DNA of 64,000 nt, from contig BSWB01000008.1 of assembly GCA_033239125.1 (NCBI GenBank), forward strand, positions 4,618,001 to 4,682,000, written 5' to 3'. Numbering within the stretch: the first letter of the stretch is position 1; each line of letters starts with the position of its first letter. The stretch is from Fagopyrum homotropicum. Taxonomy: Eukaryota; Streptophyta; Magnoliopsida; Caryophyllales; Polygonaceae. The position numbers and the translations under genes were made by a program. Positions 56,395-64,000 of the stretch are shown piece after piece. Under the pieces are notes generated by a model, which saw nothing but the letters and a program-made list of their open reading frames with translations, ran no database searches and was not told where the DNA came from.

Positions 56395-59300
56395 TAGTAA
56401 ACAGAACTTGTTTGAACTATTCTCTGCCAGTAGTGGATTGGTGTGTCTTCGTCCATCATCGAGCCTTTGTGTGTGCATTTCAAGGTGTATCCCATACATT
56501 CAGGAAGTCCATGCAATAAGCAAATTTATCAGAGGTGACAATCTTAGTACCAAAATTTACAGGATTAGCATCACCTTTTATCTTAATAACTGAGATCAGT
56601 TTCATTAACACCTTTTCCCTTACATAATGTTGCCTAACATCAATATGCTTTGTTCTTTCATGATACATAGGATCTTTTCATAAGTACAAAGCACTTTGGC
56701 TATCCATATAAATCAAAGGAATGAAGCCATTCTTTTGTATTTCCTATGTATGCCTTTCAACCAAATTGCATTATTAGCTGCTTCAGTGGCAGCCATATAC
56801 TCTGCCTCAGTAGATGATAGATCCACAACAGATTGTTATTGGGACTTCCAAGATATACAATTACTAGCCCATGTATAAAAATATGCAGTGGTAGATTTTC
56901 CGGTATCCCTATTACTAGCATAATTTGAATCTACAAAGCCAAATAATTCATTCTTGGAACCATACTCAGAGAAAACAAGACACAAGTTTTTAGTATCATT
57001 GACATATCTAAGCAAGTATTTCATTTCACCCCAATGTTCTTCTCCAGGATTGGACATGAACCTACTAAGAACACTAATGGCAAATGCTAGATCAGGCCTT
57101 GTACAAAGCATTGCATACATTAAGGAACCAACATCAACATTATATGGAACCTTAGATATTTTAAGCTCTTTTGCTTTTGTTTTAGGACACTGTTGTCTAG
57201 TTTCAAATGAGCTCCTAAGGGAATAGATGTTGGTTTAGAATCAGCCATGCTAAACTTAGCAAGCACTTTATGAATGTATTTAGTTTGTGACAGTCACATC
57301 ATCCTTCTCTTCCTATCTCTAGTGATATCAATTCCTAGAATTCTTTATGCAGGGCCTAGGTCGTTCATATCAAAATGAGATTTCAAATTCACTTTAACAC
57401 CTTTAATAGCAACAACAGAACTACTAATCAGAAGTATATCATCCACATAAAGAATAATATACAAGGGAGTCGGTGAATTCAGACCTTTGAAATAGAGACA
57501 TGAATCATATTTGCTCTTAGTAATCCTAGACTAATCATGCAAGCATTAAATTTCAGATTCCATTGTCTAGGAGATTGTTTTAATCCATAAATATATTTCT
57601 TTAAGAGACATGCATGGTTAGGTTTACTAGCATTTATAAACCCTTTAGGTTGCTTCATATATATAGTCTCATCAAGGTCTCCATGTAAGAAGGCTATCTT
57701 AACATCCGTTTGTTCCAATTCCCAATCAAACACAGTGGCCATAGCAAAGTCTTATATTTCACAACGGGAGCAAATATTTCATTATAATCCAACCCCTCCC
57801 TTTGTATGAAACCCATAGCCACTAATCTGGCCTTATATCTAGGTGGTTCTTTTGAATTAACCCCTTCCTTTATTTTATACACCCATTTATAGCCAACGAG
57901 TCTAGCTTTTTCAGGTTTAGGAACCAATACCCAGGTTTTATTAACCATCATAGAATCTATTTCCTCTTTCATGGCCTCATACCAATTCTTAAATTCAGGG
58001 CATTTTATAGATTGCTCAAAAGTATCAAGGGTATAGGAATGAAGAATCACATCAGCAACAGACAAGCAGAAGCAACATCAATATCACATTCAAAGTACTT
58101 ATGTTCATATTCAACAACACTAACATATTTGGGATTAGGAAATTTTTGTCTTGGTTCTCTATCTCTAGTCAAACTATAGTTTTTATTCAAGTTATTACTA
58201 CCAATACTCAGTTGGTCTAGTGGGATGTGGTGCTAGACTCCTTAAGTTTTTAGTCTAGAGATTTGAGTTCGAATCCTCCTGGCGGCATGTATGGAAAAAC
58301 TGATATTGGGAGGGTATCCCCCAGCAATGGGCCACGACTTCTACCGTCTTGGATGTAGAGCGGCGAAGCCGATCGAACCGGGTGCTACTTACAAACCTTT
58401 AAAAAAAATCAGTTATTACTCAAATCAGGCAAGGCAGGCAAGACATTATCATGTTGTTCATCCTCATTAGACTGGTCATCTCTAGGAGTTTCCTCCTCTT
58501 GATTGTTGTCCAATCCATCATTTTCATTGACTGTATTAGAAGCAGTCATTTTTGGATAGTGTCCTATGTCAAATTCCTCCAAGTCTACTTCTAGAAGTGT
58601 TTGATGGTCATAGAATGCCACTGTGGTTTGATCATCACCACTAGTACCTGCATGCTTAGGTGAACTTGTTAGTTTATTTTTGAAATAAAAATCTTCCTCA
58701 TTAAAAGTGACATTTCTTGAAACTATAACCTTGTAACCAGATTGTTGTATTAACAAGATTTTATAGCCTTTAATGCCCTCAGGATATCCTAACATAACTC
58801 ATTTTTGTGCCCTAGGTTGTAACTTTCCTTGACTTATGTGTGAATAAGCAGTGCAACCAAAAGGTTTAAGGTAAGATATATTAGGTCTTTTACCACTCCA
58901 TTTCTCAACTGGAGTTTTAAGTTCAATGACAGAGGAAGGTGACCTATTAATCAAATAGGTTGTTGTAGTAACAACTTCACCCCATATAGAAGATTTCATA
59001 CCAGAACTAACAAGCATGCATCTAGCCTTTTCCAATAAGGTTCCATTCATCCTTTCTGCAGTACCGTGTTGTGGTGTATCAGAAATGGTTAAATGTCTTT
59101 TAATACCTTGTTCTTTACAGAATTCTTTGAATTCAGTGTTACAAAAATCTAGGCCATTATCAATTCTTAAGCATTTTATTTTAAAACCACTTTGATTTTC
59201 TATAAAAGCTTTCCAAGCTTTAAACTTATCAAAAGCTTCATTCTTGGTTCTTAACAAATAAACCCAACACATTCTGCTATAATGGTCAACAAAGGAAATA

Positions 59301-59469
59301 AAATATCTCTTACCTCCTAATGTTTCAACATGTGCAGGCCCCCATAAGTCTGAGTGTATGTACTCTAGGAGTTTCATGGCAGTATATTCAGATTTATTAA
59401 AGTTGTGTTTTACTTTCTTTCCAAACACACAATTTTCAAAGAAGTCAATATCACAGGGTTTATTATTTA
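56395..59469 (-). pseudogene. pol: Copia Y pol remnant (integrase to RNase H)
   Basis: Minus-strand order. Integrase (59469-58799) has ENCVFGK, IHSDLWGP, RIDNGLDF and AERMN, so the catalytic Asp, Asp and Glu are visible. The integrase tail has MLGYPEGIKGYK (58795). A SINE interrupts the spacer at 58200-58410. RT (58065-57440) has NKTWVLVP, GYKWVYKIKEG, QTDVKIAFLHGDL and YVDD near 57450. RNase H (57120-56700) has SKNELFGFVDSNYA and TEAEYMAATEAA. The end is KHIDVRQHYVRE (56640). Frameshifts lie near 57740 and 57480, with stops elsewhere. The motif style suggests the Tork group. Gag, protease and the integrase zinc start are missing because Y is joined to copia X at 59469. Confidence 0.85.
58200..58410 (+). 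mobile_element. tRNA-derived SINE
   Basis: 211 bp flanked by AGTTATTACT (58190-58199 and 58411-58420). It has an A-box-like TGGTCTAGTGGGATGTGG and a B box AGTTCGAATCC (58266-58276), then a tRNA-unrelated body, and ends in a short A-rich tail. It is inserted in the spacer between integrase and RT of copia Y. Its mobility would depend on LINE proteins. Confidence 0.9.
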
Positions 59470-59716
59470 TTAAACTGATGTCAGGCCTGGTGAAGGTGAG
59501 GTACTGCAGTACTCCAGCTAGACTGCGATAAAGCGTCGGATCACTAATAGCAGGACTGGATGAAGCACTTAACTTGACAGACGTCTCAGCCGGGGTAGCA
59601 CAGGGTTTGCAGTTAGACATTTTTGCTCTTTCAACAATTTTGCGAGCATATTTGTCTTGGGACAGGAATAAGCTAGAGGATGTGCGACGAACAGAAATGC
59701 CCAAGAAATATGACAA
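58799..59716 (-). CDS. Chimeric copia ORF: RT tail of X fused to integrase of Y
   Basis: One 305-codon open frame. Residues 1-82 are the end of a copia RT (YFLGISVRRTS, QDKYARKIVERAKM, ATPAETSVKL, YRSLAGVLQYLTFTRPDIS). From residue 84 it is a different protein part, the zinc end and core of an integrase (FFENCVFGKKVKHNF, IHSDLWGP, GGKRYFISFVDHYSR). The join is near 59469 and preserves frame. In copia pol, integrase precedes RT, so this order is not natural. It records recombination or template switching between two elements, or insertion and deletion. Expression is unlikely. Confidence 0.8.
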   Translation of the reverse strand: MSYFLGISVRRTSSSLFLSQDKYARKIVERAKMSNCKPCATPAETSVKLSASSSPAISDPTLYRSLAGVLQYLTFTRPDISLINNKPCDIDFFENCVFGKKVKHNFNKSEYTAMKLLEYIHSDLWGPAHVETLGGKRYFISFVDHYSRMCWVYLLRTKNEAFDKFKAWKAFIENQSGFKIKCLRIDNGLDFCNTEFKEFCKEQGIKRHLTISDTPQHGTAERMNGTLLEKARCMLVSSGMKSSIWGEVVTTTTYLINRSPSSVIELKTPVEKWSGKRPNISYLKPFGCTAYSHISQGKLQPRAQK

Positions 59717-61174
59717 GGGGCCTGAGTCTTTCAGAGCAAATTCCTTACTCAGAAGCTTGATCAGATGCTTGCGCAGGGCGTCAGAAGAAGCCGTAAGAAC
59801 AATGTCATCGACATACAGAAGCAGATAGGCAGTGTCAGATCCTTGATTATAAATAAAAAGGGAGGAGTCACTCTTACTGCTAGTAAACCCGATGCGATGT
59901 AAGAAGCCTACAAAACGTTGAAACTATGCCCAAGGAGCTTGCTTCAGACCATAGAGAGACTTCTGCAAAAGACAAACATGATTGGGTTTGGAGGGATCGC
60001 GGAAGCCTGGTGGTTGAAACATGTACACCGTTTCATTCAGATGGCCATGGAGGAAAGCATTTTGAACATCCAACTGATGGATGGACCAAGAGCGGGATAT
60101 TGCAATGTTGAGAACTATACGGATGGTTATTGGCTTAACAACAGGACTGAAAGTTTCATCACAATCAATTCCAACCTGCTGAGAACAACCGTTAGCAACT
60201 AAATGAGCCTTGTATCGTTCCAAGGAACTGTCAGACCTGTACTTATACTTAAAAATCCACATGCATCACACAATATTAGCATCCGCAGGACGAGGTATCA
60301 GGACCTAAGTCTTATTCCGCATAAGGACTCGATATTCATCGAGCATGGCAGCGGTCCAAAATGGGTCTTGAAGGGCTACATTGTGGGATTTGGGAATTGA
60401 GGATAAAGAAGCGGTCGAAACGGATAAGTCAAATATCGGTTTTGGTTTTAGAATGCCGGATTGATTGCGGGTGTGGGGTCGGTCTGGGAAACATGTGGGT
60501 TGAATGGGTGGAGCTGGTGCATTTAATGGATGGCCGGCTGGGGTGTGAAGGGAGGTTTGTTGGTGTGGGATTGGAGGTGAGGTGGGCTGAAAAGCACAGT
60601 GGCGTGCTGGGCTAGTAGGGGGAGAGGAGGCCGGAGTTGGGATGGGCCGGACTGGGCTGGGAATGGAAGGTATAGGCCCAGAGTCCAAAACATCATGGGG
60701 GGATGTCACTGCAGCGTGGAAGAAGGGTGGGAGTGGGCCGGATTGGGCCGACGTGTGGGAGAGAAGGTTGTGGGCTGTCGGAAGAGCTGGGCAGCAGTGG
60801 GCTAAGGCTGGTGGACTGGGGCGGCTGCTGGGCTGAGGGAAAAACAGTGCTGAGCTGTTGAAAAAAATACCGGGAGTTCGGATCATCATTCGAAAGGGTC
60901 GATAATTCCGGGGAGACTCGGGGGGATTAGCAAACGGAAAAATGTTCTCGTCGAAGGTGACATGACGAAAAATGATGATTTTGTTTGTGGATCTATCTAG
61001 ACATTTGTAACCCCTATGATGGGTGGGATACCCAAGAAATACACACGGTGTGGTGCGGTGTTGGAGTTTGTGAGAGATAGTGGCACTTTGATTTGGATAG
61101 CAAAGACAACCAAAGACTCAGAGATAATTGAGCGAAGGTGTTGTAAGATACAATAATTGGGTGGGAGATTTATT
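59470..61174 (-). pseudogene. pol: Copia X integrase tail and RT
   Basis: Continues from the integrase core after a break near 61175: VFGCLCYP-type and CVFLGYPTHHRGYKCL segments (61110-61000), a long Pro/Ser-rich linker (60889-60500), then DPFWTAAMLDEY. RT follows with YKYRSDSSLERYKAHLVANG (60245), QLDVQNAFLHGHL (60080), YVDD near 59815 and RPDIS at 59475. A stop near 59924 and others break the frame. RNase H is missing at the X/Y join. Confidence 0.8.
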
Positions 61175-62212
61175 TTAAATGGAGACCGATGGAAGAATGT
61201 TAAGAAGATAACATGCAGTTTCCACGGCATGAGGCCAAAAAGACACGGGAAGAGGGGCATGAAACAAGAGGGAGCGCATCATATTATTGATCGTCCGGAT
61301 GACTCGTTCGGCTTTGCCATTTTGAGGGGAAGTGTGAGGACAAGAAAATCGAAAAACGATGCCATGATCAACAAAGAACTTGTGAAAGTTGCTGTTGTTA
61401 AATTCACGGCCCATGTCACATTGGAAGCTTTTAATATTGTGTTGAAATTGCATTTTTACTAGTTGATGAAATTGCACGAAGAGATCAAAGACTTGCGATT
61501 TAAACTTGATGGGGAAGATCCATAAGTAATGTGTGAAATCATCAAGAAAAAGCAAGTAATATTTAAAGCCTTGCCTACTTGAGATAGGAGAGGTCCAAAG
61601 ATCACTATGAATTATATCAAAAGGTGCAAAAGAATTAGTTTGAGAGCGTGCAAACGGCAACCTATGATGTTTTCCTAATTGACAAGCATGACAAAGAGGA
61701 GACAAGGTTTGTTTGTTACACTTGAAAAAAGAAGCATTCCTAAGAAACTCTAAAACAGGCTTGCCAGGATGACCAAGACGCGCATGCCAAAGACTGGAAC
61801 ACTCAACGGACAGGGCTTGATGAGGACTGGAAGACGAACGACTAACCGGATAGAGCTCCCCGGAGCTATTACACCTCAGACGAATTGTCCCCGTTTGAAG
61901 ATCCTTCACAGAAAAACCAAAAGGGTCAAACTCAACAGAAGCATTGTTATCAGTTGTAAAACGACGAACAGAGACTAAGTTTTTGACAATGTGTGGGGCT
62001 ATGAGGACGTTGGATAGTCGAAGAGGTTGGTTAGTGGTCGGTATGGTGGTTTCTCCAAGACCTGTAGATGAAATACGCATGCCGTTCCCAAAAATTATCG
62101 AATTTGATAAACCATTATGAGAAAAAGACGAGAGAGAACCTGAATTATTCGTCATGTGTGATGTCGCACCCGTGTCCATATACCAATAATTATCCGTCGG
62201 ATTGAGATTCAT
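61175..62212 (-). CDS. Copia X protease and integrase ORF
   Basis: A 345-codon open frame. Protease starts with WYMDTGATSHMT (residues 11-22), the catalytic DTG. Next come WHARLGHP and CHACQLGKHHRLPF, the zinc-binding HHCC part (about 145-190), then the integrase core with IHSDLWTSP, QCDMGREF and SPQNGKAER, which supply D, D and E. The second Asp is followed by Met instead of the usual Asn. The frame closes after LLNILPS, where a break shifts the rest of pol. It is well preserved compared with its neighbours. The style suggests the Ale/Retrofit group. Confidence 0.8.
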   Translation of the reverse strand: MNLNPTDNYWYMDTGATSHMTNNSGSLSSFSHNGLSNSIIFGNGMRISSTGLGETTIPTTNQPLRLSNVLIAPHIVKNLVSVRRFTTDNNASVEFDPFGFSVKDLQTGTIRLRCNSSGELYPVSRSSSSPHQALSVECSSLWHARLGHPGKPVLEFLRNASFFKCNKQTLSPLCHACQLGKHHRLPFARSQTNSFAPFDIIHSDLWTSPISSRQGFKYYLLFLDDFTHYLWIFPIKFKSQVFDLFVQFHQLVKMQFQHNIKSFQCDMGREFNNSNFHKFFVDHGIVFRFSCPHTSPQNGKAERVIRTINNMMRSLLFHAPLPVSFWPHAVETACYLLNILPSVSI

Positions 62213-62299
62213 AGTAGAAAAAGAATAGTCTAGTGCAGTGGGCTGAAAATTGGAGGCCAGATGGGCCTGAGCAGAGTGGGGTGCAGGACCAGGCCCAAG

Positions 62300-62740
62300 T
62301 AATCCTTACTGAGGATAAGGGCAAGGGGCTCGGACTGGGCTGGCAACATATTGGGCCGGATACCAGGCAACAGGAGCGGACGGCCCATTAGGGCTGGGCC
62401 GTTGCATTGGCAGCCATGCGACTAGAGGGCGAAACCCTACCTGCTGTTGGGGTTGCGATGCGCTGGTGCTCCGGCCACGCCCCCTTGCGGCCACGACTTC
62501 GTTTTCCGGACGGTGGCGCTGGAGCGGTGCCGGAGGTGGTGACGGTGAGCCGGTGGCCGGAGTGGAGCCCGATGAATGAGCCGCAGTGAGAGCGGTAGAT
62601 GAGCTCGACGTACTTTGCGACACCATACGGGTTTCTTCAAGTAACAATTGAGATCGAGCTTTTGTGAAACTCGGAAGTGGATCTGTTTGTTGAATAAAAC
62701 CCGCAGCAGCGTTGTATTCCGCAGGTAAACCCGAAATAAG
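62300..62740 (-). pseudogene. Copia X gag C-terminal part, Pro-rich
   Basis: Minus-strand reading with a Ser/Pro-rich tract (62647-62306, QSTSSSSTALTAAHSSGSTP) between gag and protease, one frame away from both flanking ORFs. No zinc knuckle was found. It ends at a TAA near 62306. Confidence 0.6.
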
Positions 62741-63229
62741 TTAAAGAACGAGACGGGTTTTAGGAACCTGTGAGCCAACTCCTTTGAGTTGATCGGCCAA
62801 AGACTTGAGTTGAAGACAATAAGCTTTAATTGACTCAAATCCAGATAACTTACAATTTGAGAACTCATGTTCGAGGTAAACGGCACGAGTGTTTTTGTTA
62901 TCCTGAAAGATGTCTTGGACTCGATTCCATGCCTGAAGCGTAGTATCATCAGAGTCAAGGATTTGCAACAGAATATCCAGGGAGACGGTACTGTAAATCC
63001 ATTGGAGAACCGCATCGTCGACTTGAAGCCATAATGAATCATCAATATCCGTTGGTTTGGGAACCTTCGCATCGATATGATCAAGAACGTTGTGTGCTTT
63101 TGCGGTAACGCGAAAAAGGGTTACCGAAGACGCATATGGAGTGTCATGGTCAAGGAAAAGGGCGATGTTGTTCTTGATGTTGGAGATCCCAAGGGCGGAA
63201 TGGAATGAAGGTTTCCGTTCGGCGGCCAT
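62741..63229 (-). CDS. gag: Copia X gag, N-terminal ORF
   Basis: It starts at ATG 63229, 72 bp after the primer site. 162 codons. The reading contains HSALGISNIKNNIAL, WLQVDDAVLQWIYSTV and SIKAYCLQLKSLADQL, the layout of copia gag polyproteins (UBN2-type). It stops at 62741, short of the full gag, and the frame resumes in a neighbouring frame, so it is a truncated gag. It would form the particle shell. Confidence 0.8.
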   Translation of the reverse strand: MAAERKPSFHSALGISNIKNNIALFLDHDTPYASSVTLFRVTAKAHNVLDHIDAKVPKPTDIDDSLWLQVDDAVLQWIYSTVSLDILLQILDSDDTTLQAWNRVQDIFQDNKNTRAVYLEHEFSNCKLSGFESIKAYCLQLKSLADQLKGVGSQVPKTRLVL

Positions 63230-63300
63230 GGAAGAACGTGTTTGAAGGGGAACGTGTTTAGGGTTTGGAAAAGAGCGGAAGATATTAGAGGAACGATAAG

Positions 63301-63310
63301 TCTGATACCA
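63301..63310 (-). other. Copia X primer-binding site, tRNA-iMet type
   Basis: The minus strand reads TGGTATCAGA directly after the LTR end. It is complementary to the last ten bases of initiator tRNA-Met. Confidence 0.75.
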
Positions 63311-63480
63311 TGTGAGAATAGAATGAATTCCCGCTTAGGGTTTCCGTCATCGGACGTCACATATTAATAATAACAAAGTTTACATAATTACAATTGGACA
63401 CCCCTATATTTACATTAATTACATAAACTATCAGTTCGATCAGATGATCTACTCTACGCCATTATATTAAAGTCAGAACC
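63311..63480 (-). repeat. Copia X 5' LTR, reverse, short
   Basis: On the minus strand it ends ATTCTATTCTCACA next to the primer site. The outer border is placed near 63480 where sequence shared with 55545-55590 begins; the error may be 30 bp. Copia LTRs of about 170 bp are on the short side but known. Confidence 0.5.
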
Positions 63481-64000
63481 TCAGGTCATATACCCAAAAA
63501 GAACAAAGGACGCAACACACATATATATATATCCTTATCCTTATCATCTTAAGAGTGAAATCCTTCAAATGAATAGTACGCCTATACAATTTGCTAATGT
63601 CCACCACAATAACGTGGAAGCCCGTTTTGGGTCATGAATGTTCAACATTTGAGCCCCTTCTCCACCTTCGAGGATTGTTTGGCCTAGATTATTCTCTCAC
63701 GTGATGATCCACTAAGTGATGTAGGGTTACACATGGGTCTTATCGTGTTCTTTCTTCTTCTATTAATGGTGTTCTAGTAAATTGTACTTCTGTTTAGTGG
63801 ACTGATTGAGATCCCGTAGAGTAGATCATTTGAATGAACTACATTACCAACTTTCCGTGTGTTTTGAGTTGTTGAGTTTTTAGATGAAAAAATCCCTCTA
63901 AATGAAATATGTGCCTACTCCCATCCCAAAGACAGAAGAAGCCTTTACGTTCACGTCGCCTATGGTCGGACAATGAAGTAAAGTCACCAATTTTCTTAGG
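63481..64000. other. Right flank, no gene seen
   Basis: It contains CATATACCCAAAAAGAACAAA and TGAATAGTACGCCTATAC, also found at 55550-55585, and GTAGAGTAGATCAT (63816-63829), the inverse of a string in the copia X LTR. No ORF is supported. Confidence 0.5.

Noticed and set aside
58205..58280. A functional tRNA gene
   Set aside because: A and B boxes are present but no cloverleaf can be drawn. The TSDs and A-rich tail show a SINE.
60361..60889. Overlapping ORFs on both strands near 60.5 kb
   Set aside because: They are frames of the Pro/Ser-rich linker of the copia X polyprotein, read on the wrong strand or frame.

Overview
The window looks like heterochromatic nuclear DNA of a flowering plant, probably a eudicot. 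Almost every base I can assign belongs to nested transposable elements: Ty3/gypsy of the Athila type and of two chromovirus types, Ty1/copia, a Helitron, Mutator-like foldbacks and a tRNA-derived SINE. Only one short host-like gene is visible, a wound-induced-polypeptide-like ORF at about 49.76 kb. There is no bacterial, viral or organellar signal.

Layout. 1-1512 is a reverse-oriented Athila LTR cut by the window edge. 1719-14182 is a complete Athila-type element (here 'Athila-A') with a 5-bp TSD (TCCTG), LTRs of about 1.73 kb, a tRNA-Asp primer site, gag-pol, and an intact 504-aa extra ORF. It splits the gag of a reverse-oriented chromovirus (T1), whose LTR is at 14735-16616. 16617-23024 holds pieces of a second, Reina/CRM-like chromovirus in both orientations (R1, R2). 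23025-36080 is an older Athila element ('Athila-B'). Its 3' LTR is split by a reverse solo LTR (33738-35546, TSD GACCT), and an inverted LTR fragment follows it. 36839-39985 is a second reverse T-type chromovirus end (T2), joined to the gag-protease of another R-type element (R3, to 41.4 kb). 42.3-48.6 kb is a decayed Helitron with Rep and Pif1-like helicase parts and a possible RPA-like piece. 49.7-50.0 kb is the host-like gene. 51390-53516 is a Mutator-like foldback with a second one nested inside, each with its own 9-bp TSD. 55.6-63.5 kb is a pair of reverse-oriented copia elements fused in frame, with a SINE inside.

The most interesting signal is a system of short palindromes in the Athila elements. 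Athila-A carries at least ten exact copies of CCACGGCCGTGG and many half-sites. They lie upstream of the LTR TATA box, upstream of a second internal TATA box preceding the extra ORF, in an extended R/U5 hairpin, and inside the protease-RT linker of pol. Athila-B carries another version at corresponding places (ATCTCGGCCGAGAT type). Both share the core CGGCCG and differ in the flanking bases. Two homologous LTRs in this window differ just at these modules, and the B-type motif also fills the leader of the unrelated R2 chromovirus. I infer cis-acting sites whose specificity switches between families. A co-evolving binding protein is a hypothesis only; the intact extra ORF is one candidate.

The two Athila elements also share noncoding structures in the 3' region: hairpins just before purine tracts, and a conserved block followed by helices that show compensatory changes. 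All boundaries and comparisons were made by eye, and no database search was run.
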